DNA of 5,144 nucleotides from Sulfitobacter sp. (GTDB taxonomy: Bacteria > Pseudomonadota > Alphaproteobacteria > Rhodobacterales > Rhodobacteraceae): NCBI GenBank assembly GCA_024636405.1, contig JAGXHC010000181.1, positions 1 through 5,144 of the forward strand. Direction: 5' to 3'. Position numbers and translations under genes: made by a program. Shown here piece by piece: positions 1-5,144 of this stretch. The notes beneath the pieces were generated by a model. The model was not told the DNA's origin and made no database searches. It saw nothing but the letters and a program-made list of their open reading frames with translations. The stretch's first letter is position 1. Each line of letters starts with the position of its first letter.

Positions 1-2202
1 AATGTGAACCTTGCGGCGGAAACGGCCGAGATCGAGGTGCTGGCAGGTGCTGTTACCGCCGCTGATCTGGGCACGGCAGTCACGGCTGCGGGGTATCCGG
101 CCACTGTGCAGGACGCGCAACGCGACACCACCGCACCACAGGACCGCAAGGCAGCCGAAGGCGCACACCTGCGTCGCATGACTGCTATCGCAGCCATACT
201 GACGCTGCCGGTCTTCGTGCTGGAGATGGGCGGGCACTTGATCCCGGCGTTGCATCATCTGGTCCAGTCCACCATCGGGACGACCACAAGCTGGATCATA
301 CAATTTGTATTGACGACGCTGGTGATGGCCTGGCCGGGGCGCCAGTTTTATCTCAAAGGGTTTCCCGCCTTGTTCAAAGGTGCGCCCGACATGAATTCAT
401 TGGTGGCACTTGGGTCCGGGGCGGCTTGGGTGTTTTCAACCGTGGCGCTGTTTGCGCCAACGCTGCTGCCTGAGGGCACGCGCGTCGTTTATTTTGAGGC
501 GGCCGCAGTGATCGTGACACTGATCCTGCTGGGCAGATACCTTGAGGCGGGCGCGAAGGGCCGCACGGGGCAGGCGATCCGGACTTTGATGGGATTGCGC
601 CCTAAAACAGCGCGCGTATTGCATGACGGTGCGGCAGTAGACACGCCCATTGACCAGATCATTGTCGGCGATCTGGTGCAGGTGCGGCCCGGCGAACGCA
701 TTGCCGTCGACGGTGTCGTGACCGAAGGGCGATCCTACGTTGATGAAAGCATGATCAGCGGCGAACCCGTCCCGGTCGAGAAAACAGCGGACGCTGACGT
801 GGTGGGTGGCACGGTCAATGGCACTGGTGCGCTGACGGTACGGACTGCCAAGGTCGGTGGCGACACGGTGCTTTCGCAGATCATTCGCATGGTGGAAGAC
901 GCGCAGGGCGCGAAACTGCCGATACAGGATGTAGTGAACCGCATCACCTTGTGGTTCGTGCCTGCCGTCATGGCATTGGCGGCGCTGACGGTTTTGGTTT
1001 GGCTGGTGTTCGGGCCCGACCCGGCGCTGGGGTTTGCGCTGGTGGCGGGCGTTGCGGTTCTGATCATTGCATGTCCCTGTGCCATGGGCCTTGCCACGCC
1101 CACGTCGATCATGGTCGGCACCGGGCGGGCGGCGGAATTGGGTGTGCTGTTTCGGCAAGGTGACGCGCTTCAGTCCCTGCAAGGGGTCGGCACGGTCGCG
1201 CTGGACAAGACGGGCACGTTAACCGAAGGGCGGCCCGAACTGACAGATCTGAGCGTGATGGACGGGTTCGAAAAAGCCGAAGTGCTGCGACTTGTTGCGT
1301 CGGTCGAAGCCACGTCCGAGCACCCGATTGCGGACGCGATTGTGCGCCGGGCGCGGCAGGACGGTCTGACGCTTGCACCGCTCGATGATTTTCAATCGAT
1401 CACCGGCTACGGCGTCAGCGCCAGATTGGCGGGTCGGCATGTACTGGTGGGGGCGGATCGGCTGATGACCCGCGAAGGGATTGATCTGGCGGGCGCCGGG
1501 GATCGGGGCGAAAAGCTTGGGAATGAAGGCAAGACGCCGCTTTATGCGGCCATCGACGGTCGCCTTGCCGCAGTTATCGCGGTGTCGGACCCCATCAAGG
1601 CGGGCACGCCGAAAGCCATCAAGGCGCTGCATGAGATGGGCCTGCGGGTTGCGATGATCACGGGCGACAATCAGGCCACGGCAAACGCCATAGCAGCGCG
1701 TCTGGGCATTGACGATGTTGTCGCCGAGGTTCTGCCGGGTGCAAAAGTCGAAGCGATTGAGCATCTGCAAAAGGGGGGCGGCACCGTTGCCTTTGTCGGA
1801 GACGGGATCAACGATGCCCCGGCTTTGGCACGCGCTGACGTCGGCATTGCTATTGGCACGGGAACCGACGTGGCGATTGAAGCGGCGGATGTGGTGCTGA
1901 TTTCGGGCGATCTGGCCGGGGTGGTGAATGCGATCCACATCAGTCGCCAGACCATGCGCAATATTCACCAAAATCTATTCTGGGCGTTTGGCTATAACGC
2001 GCTGTTGATCCCGGTTGCGGCTGGGGTTCTGTATCCGCTGACCGGTCTCATGCTGTCGCCTGCGTTGGCGGCCGGTGCGATGGCGCTGTCGAGCGTGTTC
2101 GTGCTGTCCAATGCCTTGCGCCTGCGCTGGGTGAAAGCGCAGCAGCGCGATACCGTGGCTGCGCCAGTGCAGCGGCATTCCACCACGCCTGCTACTGCTT
2201 AG
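1..2202 (+). CDS. copA: Cu(+)-exporting P1B-type ATPase CopA (5' end outside window)
   Basis: ATP-driven export of Cu(+) from the cytoplasm across the inner membrane. Visible residue n starts at base 3n+1. Residues 1-37 are the C-terminal half of a heavy-metal-associated (HMA) domain, so its CxxC lies upstream. The frame is open to base 1, and the GTG at base 4 reads as an internal Val, not a start. Membrane helices lie near 59-77, 95-113, 128-150, 162-180, 315-335, 343-368, 655-677 and 680-700. Actuator motif is SGE at 252-254; the membrane metal site is CPC at 357-359. The phosphorylated Asp is D401 in DKTGT. The nucleotide domain has SEHP (H440, P441), TGDN (553-556) and GDGIND (599-604). 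YN (664-665) and MALSS (693-697) in the last helices are the Cu(+)-specific P1B-1 signature. All catalytic residues are present. The gene leads directly into cueR, consistent with one copper-responsive transcript whose promoter is off the left edge. Confidence 0.96.
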   Translation, partial: NVNLAAETAEIEVLAGAVTAADLGTAVTAAGYPATVQDAQRDTTAPQDRKAAEGAHLRRMTAIAAILTLPVFVLEMGGHLIPALHHLVQSTIGTTTSWIIQFVLTTLVMAWPGRQFYLKGFPALFKGAPDMNSLVALGSGAAWVFSTVALFAPTLLPEGTRVVYFEAAAVIVTLILLGRYLEAGAKGRTGQAIRTLMGLRPKTARVLHDGAAVDTPIDQIIVGDLVQVRPGERIAVDGVVTEGRSYVDESMISGEPVPVEKTADADVVGGTVNGTGALTVRTAKVGGDTVLSQIIRMVEDAQGAKLPIQDVVNRITLWFVPAVMALAALTVLVWLVFGPDPALGFALVAGVAVLIIACPCAMGLATPTSIMVGTGRAAELGVLFRQGDALQSLQGVGTVALDKTGTLTEGRPELTDLSVMDGFEKAEVLRLVASVEATSEHPIADAIVRRARQDGLTLAPLDDFQSITGYGVSARLAGRHVLVGADRLMTREGIDLAGAGDRGEKLGNEGKTPLYAAIDGRLAAVIAVSDPIKAGTPKAIKALHEMGLRVAMITGDNQATANAIAARLGIDDVVAEVLPGAKVEAIEHLQKGGGTVAFVGDGINDAPALARADVGIAIGTGTDVAIEAADVVLISGDLAGVVNAIHISRQTMRNIHQNLFWAFGYNALLIPVAAGVLYPLTGLMLSPALAAGAMALSSVFVLSNALRLRWVKAQQRDTVAAPVQRHSTTPATA

Positions 2203-2205
2203 GAG
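2201..2205 (+). promoter_or_regulatory. Shine-Dalgarno of cueR overlapping the copA stop
   Basis: AGGAG shares two bases with the TAG stop of copA (2200-2202) and sits 7 bases before the ATG at 2213. This fixes the cueR start and suggests that cueR is translated from the copA transcript by termination-reinitiation. Confidence 0.85.
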
Positions 2206-2212
2206 CACTGAC

Positions 2213-2608
2213 ATGAACATCGGAGAAGTTGCGACACGCGCGGGCCTGCCGCCTAAAACCATCCGCTATTACGAAGATATCGGGCTGATCAAGCCGCTGC
2301 GCGATGCCAACGGTTACCGTGCGTTTCGCGATAGCGACATGCACAAGCTGGCGTTTCTGGGCCGTGCGCGCACGCTTGGCTTTACCATTGAGGATTGCCG
2401 TAACCTGTTGGCATTGTGGGAGGATCAGAACCGCGCAAGCGGCGATGTACGTGCCATCGCCGAAGAGCACCTGGCACAAATCGAAGCCAAGATCACAGAC
2501 CTGCGCGCGATGCGCGACACGTTGTCAGTGCTGGTTCACGCCTGCGCCGGAAATGATCGCCCCGACTGTCCGATCATCGACAACCTTGACGCATTTTCTG
2601 AAAAATAG
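2213..2608 (+). CDS. cueR: MerR-family copper-responsive regulator CueR/HmrR
   Basis: Cytoplasmic Cu(+)-sensing transcription activator of 131 residues, a normal length for the family. Residues 1-37 are the MerR winged-helix DNA-binding region, including the typical KTIRYYEDIGLI segment (15-26) and NGYR (33-36). Residues 80-108 form the dimerisation helix. The metal loop has C111 and C119 in a CX7C arrangement, and the PIIDNL stretch that follows resembles E. coli CueR. S76, in RASGDVR, aligns by eye with the Ser of E. coli CueR (S77) that goes with selectivity for +1 ions, as opposed to the Cys found in divalent-sensing MerR and ZntR types. The Cys/His-rich tail of E. coli CueR is absent. 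It follows copA with 10 bases between stop and start, as in rhizobial actP-hmrR pairs. Its likely targets are the copA promoter, outside the window, and possibly the dyad just downstream at 2610-2640. Confidence 0.93.
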   Translation: MNIGEVATRAGLPPKTIRYYEDIGLIKPLRDANGYRAFRDSDMHKLAFLGRARTLGFTIEDCRNLLALWEDQNRASGDVRAIAEEHLAQIEAKITDLRAMRDTLSVLVHACAGNDRPDCPIIDNLDAFSEK

Positions 2609-2609
2609 T

Positions 2610-2640
2610 GGAACCTTCCGGCGCTGGAACCGGGTATCTA
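2610..2640 (+). promoter_or_regulatory. Candidate CueR-type promoter/operator for the DUF305-glutaredoxin unit
   Basis: The 64-base gap after cueR contains the near-palindrome TTCCGGCGCTGGAA (2616-2629, six of seven base pairs). It lies between a -35-like GGAACC (2610-2615) and a -10-like TATCTA (2635-2640). The spacer is exactly 19 bp, the over-long spacing at which MerR-family activators bind and untwist DNA. The TTCC...GGAA arms match the inner arms of known CueR sites (CCTTCC...GGAAGG). Against this, the hexamers match sigma-70 consensus weakly (about 3 of 6 each), the right arm reads GGAACC rather than GGAAGG, and the arms are 6 bp apart, not the 7 of E. coli copA. GGAACC also occurs twice as a direct repeat (2610-2615 and 2626-2631). 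Binding by CueR is an inference. Confidence 0.5.
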
Positions 2641-2660
2641 CCTCAGAGAGCCATGAATAT

Positions 2661-2665
2661 AGGGA
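2661..2665 (+). promoter_or_regulatory. Shine-Dalgarno fixing the DUF305 start
   Basis: AGGGA lies 7 bases before the ATG at 2673. It supports that codon over in-frame upstream starts inside cueR (for example 2304), which would add over 100 residues unlike any DUF305 protein. Confidence 0.6.
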
Positions 2666-2672
2666 TTTTGCC

Positions 2673-3149
2673 ATGTCGTATTGGAAATTTTTCGCGATGA
2701 TCGTCACCTCTACTGTGGTGATGTTTGGATTGATGTACCTGAACACCTACGCGCTGGATCATGTGTTTTTCAGTGAGACACGCAGCTACATGGCGCTCTA
2801 TATGGGGGCTGCGATGGCAATTATCATGCTTGCCTTTATGCTGGGTATGTACAGCAACAAAAGCGCAAACATTGCCATTTTCGCGGGCAGCGTAGTTGTT
2901 TTTGCGGCGGCGCTCTATCTGGTGCGCAGTCAGGATACGGTCGACGACACGTCCTGGATGCGCGCGATGATACCACACCATTCGATTGCGATCCTGACCA
3001 GCGAGCGGGCAAATATCACAGACCCCCGCGTGCGCAAATTGGCCGATGGTATCATTGAGGCACAGCGTCTTGAGATTGCGGAAATGAAGGCATTGATCGT
3101 AGATCTCGAAGGCGGCGCTGCCGCCACACCGGAAATCGACGGCAAATAA
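2673..3149 (+). CDS. Small DUF305-domain membrane protein, probable copper-related
   Basis: A protein of 158 residues. Three hydrophobic segments are visible: about 5-25, 39-60 and 67-85. The soluble C-terminal part (86-158) carries the DUF305 hallmark MIPHHS (99-104, with H102 and H103), then SERA, DPRVRKLADGII and an EIAEMK helix. DUF305 proteins belong to the ferritin-like CopM/DUF305 group, some of which bind copper; this variant with an N-terminal membrane region is common in proteobacteria, but its reaction is not known to me. The second helix has Met at 40, 44, 48, 52, 56 and 59, a spacing that lines one helix face. More Met (9, 17, 21) lie in helix one, and M96 and M99 lie just before the His pair. 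It follows cueR by 64 bases containing a candidate CueR promoter and is 9 bases from the next gene, so the two are probably one transcript. A role in membrane or periplasmic copper binding is inferred from context. Confidence 0.85.
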   Translation: MSYWKFFAMIVTSTVVMFGLMYLNTYALDHVFFSETRSYMALYMGAAMAIIMLAFMLGMYSNKSANIAIFAGSVVVFAAALYLVRSQDTVDDTSWMRAMIPHHSIAILTSERANITDPRVRKLADGIIEAQRLEIAEMKALIVDLEGGAAATPEIDGK

Positions 3150-3158
3150 GGGGGCGAG

Positions 3159-3911
3159 ATGAAACACGAGGACCTCGGCAAGAGAGCTCAACTTTACCGG
3201 ATGGTGATGAGCGACCATTTGTGCCCGTACGGGCTGAAATCCAAAGATCTGCTGGAACGTCAGGGATATGAGATCGACGATCACCACCTGACAACGCGCG
3301 AAGAAACCGACGCATTCATGGCGCAACACAGCGTAAAAACGACACCGCAAACCTTTATTGATGACGTCCGGATTGGTGGTTATGATGATCTGCGTATCCA
3401 TTTTGGCTTGGACAAGCCAGAAGCGGAGCAGTCAGACACGTCCTATCAGCCGATTATTGCGATTTTCGCGGTCGCGTTTCTGATGGCGCTGGGTTTGTCC
3501 TGGTACAGCTTTGGCACGATTCTGAGCGTGCGGGGTTTTGAATGGTTCATTTCCATTTCGATGTGTTTTCTTGCGGTTCAGAAGCTTCAGGACGTCGAGA
3601 AGTTCTCAACCATGTTTCTCAACTATGACCTTCTGGCACAGCGCTGGGTGCCTTACGGCAAGGTCTATCCCTTTGGTGAGGCGTTGGCAGGCATCTTGAT
3701 GACCGCAGGCGCATTGATCTGGATCGCGTCGCCCGTGGCGATTGTGATCGGCCTTATCGGTGCGGTCTCCGTGATCAAGGCGGTTTACATCGACAAACGC
3801 GAACTGAAATGTGCTTGTGTCGGAGGTGACAGCAAGGTGCCGCTGGGGTTCGTATCCTTGACAGAAAACCTGATGATGTTGGGCATGGGGGTCTGGATGC
3901 TGCTGAAATAG
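3159..3911 (+). CDS. Glutaredoxin domain fused to MauE/DoxX-like redox membrane domain
   Basis: A fusion of 250 residues. Residues 10-85 are a glutaredoxin-like thioredoxin fold: active-site CPYG with a single Cys (C22-P23-Y24-G25), TP before the predicted cis-Pro strand (T62-P63) and GGYDDL (73-78) for glutathione contact. Lack of a second active-site Cys points to a monothiol-type mechanism or glutathione/Fe-S binding. Residues 97-250 form a helical membrane domain with hydrophobic segments near 97-118, 126-142, 174-192, 193-210 and 232-249. It resembles MauE/DoxX-type proteins, which are linked to thiol oxidation and disulfide formation. A CAC pair (C218, C220) lies in a loop near the C-terminus and could exchange electrons with the glutaredoxin domain. 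The start is supported by a purine-rich AAGGGGGCGAG just upstream and a 9-base gap from the DUF305 gene. Likely job: thiol redox control at the membrane tied to copper stress. This is inferred; the substrate is unknown. Confidence 0.82.
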   Translation: MKHEDLGKRAQLYRMVMSDHLCPYGLKSKDLLERQGYEIDDHHLTTREETDAFMAQHSVKTTPQTFIDDVRIGGYDDLRIHFGLDKPEAEQSDTSYQPIIAIFAVAFLMALGLSWYSFGTILSVRGFEWFISISMCFLAVQKLQDVEKFSTMFLNYDLLAQRWVPYGKVYPFGEALAGILMTAGALIWIASPVAIVIGLIGAVSVIKAVYIDKRELKCACVGGDSKVPLGFVSLTENLMMLGMGVWMLLK

Positions 3912-4043
3912 CGGCAGTCTTCGGGCTTCGTCGCTTCGGCGCCGCGCGATGTCTTTGCGCGAATGGCACAACGCATAGCACAATCGGCACCGTAGGCTCA
4001 GCGTCTTTGGTTCTGATGCCCAGCGTGATGTGTCTGCCGCCTA
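3912..4043 (+). other. Convergent intergenic spacer
   Basis: 132 bases separate the plus-strand copper genes from the minus-strand mrp operon, whose stops face each other. No credible gene is present. A short inverted repeat, CGCGC (3943-3947) and GCGCG (3957-3961) with a 9-base loop, could help end transcription. It has no T tract on either strand, so a standard intrinsic terminator is not supported. Confidence 0.5.
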
Positions 4044-4430
4044 CTACTTCTCGGTTTCCTCTGCCTGTCTGTCTGACTTTGGAGTACTCAACGTTGCCCA
4101 GGTATCATCACGCGGGGGCGGGGGCGGGGTGACACAGCCGCGCAGATGAATGTTCACCTTTGCGATGAAGTTGGCGGAAATCGGGGCGGTGGCAAATAGG
4201 AACGCCATGATCAGTATTTCATGCAAGGACGTCGCACCGATGACAAAGGATTGGATCATCGACGCTAACAGCAGCATGCCGATCCCCACGGTCCCGACCT
4301 TGGTCGGGGCATGCAGCCGCGTCATCGGATCGTTGAATTTCAGCAGCCCGATCACGCCCACGATGACAAAGAACGATCCGGCCAGCAGGCACAGGGCAGC
4401 AAGATAGGTTCCGATAATCTGAGCTGTCAT
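4044..4430 (-). CDS. mrpG: Mrp Na+/H+ antiporter subunit G
   Basis: Small integral membrane subunit (128 residues) of the Mrp/Mnh/Pha multisubunit cation/proton antiporter, which exports Na+ (or K+) in exchange for H+ and is important for pH and salt tolerance. Three helices: about 6-30, 45-65 and 70-92. The family signature DPMTRLHAPTKVGTVGIG lies at 34-51, and TAPISANFIAK (81-91) matches the usual end of helix three. A hydrophilic tail of about 30 residues follows, beginning with five consecutive prolines (102-106) and ending in a charged stretch; the family core does not need this part. The start overlaps the mrpF stop as ATGA (4427-4430), with GGAG (complement of 4441-4444) 10 bases upstream. 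It is the last gene of the operon visible here, as expected for subunit G. Confidence 0.93.
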   Translation of the reverse strand: MTAQIIGTYLAALCLLAGSFFVIVGVIGLLKFNDPMTRLHAPTKVGTVGIGMLLLASMIQSFVIGATSLHEILIMAFLFATAPISANFIAKVNIHLRGCVTPPPPPRDDTWATLSTPKSDRQAEETEK

Positions 4431-4714
4431 TCGATGATGTCTCCACGCAGGAGGAATCGCGCCAGCGCGACGGTGGAGACAAAGCCCAGCATGGCGATCA
4501 ACAACGCAACTTCAAAATAGATCTGCCGACCCTGATGGATCCCAAGCACAACCACCAGGCCCAGAGCGTTGATCACCATCGTATCAAGCGCAAGTATCCG
4601 GTCTCCCGGTGTTGGGCCCAGTATCAGCCGTACCATGGACAGTATCTGACCAAAAACCAGCGTGATAAAGGCGATCATCATTGCGATGTCCAAAAAACCT
4701 GCCGCGGCTGTCAT
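4427..4714 (-). CDS. mrpF: Mrp Na+/H+ antiporter subunit F
   Basis: Small membrane subunit of the Mrp antiporter, 95 residues, the usual size. Three helices: about 8-30, 42-60 and 66-88. The family motif GPTPGDRILALDTM lies at 33-46, with acidic residues D38 and D44 at the membrane edge; a conserved Asp in this region is considered functionally important in MrpF. The C-terminal RFLLRGDIIE is also typical. The start overlaps the mrpE stop (ATGA, 4711-4714) and its stop overlaps the mrpG start (4427-4430), so the three genes are translationally coupled. No missing motif or frameshift is seen. Confidence 0.93.
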   Translation of the reverse strand: MTAAAGFLDIAMMIAFITLVFGQILSMVRLILGPTPGDRILALDTMVINALGLVVVLGIHQGRQIYFEVALLIAMLGFVSTVALARFLLRGDIIE

Positions 4715-5144
4715 TTGAAAATCTCCTGCAGGCGCCGCTCGTAGCGGGATTTGATGTCGTCACGGACTGCGTCAGGATCGTCAGTGTGCAGCACATGCAC
4801 CAGCAGGCTGTGACCCTCATCTGACAAATCTGCAGAAACGGTCCCCGGCGTAAGCGTGATGGTCCCGGCAAGCATCGTGATCGCCTCGGGTTGCAACAAC
4901 TCCAGCGGCACCACGATCCAGGCTGGTTTGAGCTTTGCGTTCGGAACGGTCAGGACGATCCAGGCGACCTGCACATTGGCAATCAATATATCCCACATCA
5001 CAAGGGCGCTATAGGTGAACATCTTGCCCAGCCGAAAACCTTTCGGCGTGTCCGGCCACCAGATCGACGTGCCCCAGGGTATGATCACCCCAAGGAACAC
5101 GCCAAACAGAACCATACCGGCGGAAACATGGTTCTGTAAAAGCG
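4711..5144 (-). CDS. mrpE: Mrp Na+/H+ antiporter subunit E (5' end outside window)
   Basis: Subunit E of the Mrp antiporter, needed for assembly and activity of the membrane complex. 143 residues are visible; the frame is open to the right edge. The ATG at 5115 is the first in-window Met, but the upstream codons read LLQNHVSAG and run straight into MVLFGVFLG, matching the family's early Asn/Ser-x-Ala-Gly helix, so 5115 is internal and the real start lies beyond base 5144. The N-terminal half is membrane-embedded (IIPW, then a Trp-rich loop, then a helix around YSALVMWDILIANVQVAW). The C-terminal half is the cytoplasmic domain: TLTPGTVSADLSDEG, LLVHVLHTDD, then a charged helix with RYERRLQEIF. 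These are the usual MrpE markers. The stop overlaps the mrpF start. mrpA-D type subunits would be expected further right. Confidence 0.92.
   Translation of the reverse strand, partial: LLQNHVSAGMVLFGVFLGVIIPWGTSIWWPDTPKGFRLGKMFTYSALVMWDILIANVQVAWIVLTVPNAKLKPAWIVVPLELLQPEAITMLAGTITLTPGTVSADLSDEGHSLLVHVLHTDDPDAVRDDIKSRYERRLQEIFK
4723..4727 (-). promoter_or_regulatory. Shine-Dalgarno of mrpF inside the mrpE 3' end
   Basis: On the minus strand AGGAG lies 8 bases before the mrpF ATG at 4714. It is formed by the codons for Gln-Glu near the mrpE C-terminus. It confirms the mrpF start and supports coupled translation across the ATGA overlap. Confidence 0.75.

Noticed and set aside
436..1971. Long minus-strand open frames of about 250 codons opposite copA
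   Set aside because: They lie wholly antisense to an intact, motif-complete ATPase, have Arg/His-rich compositions typical of shadow frames in GC-rich DNA, and show no recognisable domain.
2304..2672. Extended start for the DUF305 gene inside cueR
   Set aside because: It is out of frame with cueR. The added residues are Trp/Arg/Cys-rich shadow sequence unlike the family, while ATG 2673 has a ribosome site and begins with the expected membrane helix.
2653..2700. 15-codon leader ORF (ATG 2653 to TGA 2698-2700) overlapping the DUF305 start
   Set aside because: There is no proper Shine-Dalgarno at good spacing and the peptide has no distinctive features; chance is the simplest explanation.
2643..3401. 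252-codon minus-strand frame opposite the DUF305 and glutaredoxin genes
   Set aside because: It is antisense to two recognisable genes and has no family features.
3992..4044. GTAGGC / GCCTAC inverted repeat in the convergent spacer as a terminator
   Set aside because: The 6-bp arms are separated by about 41 bases with no T tract, which is too loose for an intrinsic terminator.
4535..4744. Plus-strand small frames within the mrp genes
   Set aside because: They are shadows of mrpF, mrpG and mrpE, all of which have clear family motifs and coupled starts on the minus strand.

Overview
The window looks like chromosomal DNA from an alphaproteobacterium, most likely a marine Rhodobacterales (roseobacter-type) organism. 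This is an inference from four things: moderately high GC, a copper ATPase followed directly by a CueR/HmrR-type regulator, the DUF305 plus glutaredoxin-MauE gene pair, and a Mrp Na+/H+ antiporter operon. No rRNA, tRNA, mobile element or CRISPR array is visible.

Bases 1-3911, plus strand, form a copper-handling block. It starts inside copA, a Cu(+)-exporting P1B-type ATPase whose N-terminus lies off the left edge. cueR follows with its Shine-Dalgarno overlapping the copA stop codon. After a 64-base gap there is a two-gene unit: a small membrane DUF305 protein with a methionine-lined helix, then 9 bases later a glutaredoxin domain fused to a MauE/DoxX-like membrane domain. The 64-base gap holds a near-palindrome flanked by -35/-10-like hexamers exactly 19 bp apart. 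That is the stretched spacing expected of a MerR-family (CueR) promoter, so the DUF305-Grx unit may be switched by the adjacent CueR.

Bases 3912-4043 are a short convergent spacer with no convincing terminator.

Bases 4044-5144, minus strand, carry the end of a Mrp (Mnh/Pha) multisubunit Na+/H+ antiporter operon in the order mrpE (cut by the right edge), mrpF, mrpG. The three genes are joined by ATGA start/stop overlaps. mrpG appears to be the last gene of the operon.

The best candidate for something little described is the CueR-linked DUF305 / glutaredoxin-MauE pair. A methionine- and histidine-containing membrane protein next to a membrane-tethered thiol-redox fusion, downstream of a copper exporter and sensor, suggests a membrane copper/thiol module. 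The function is inferred from context only.
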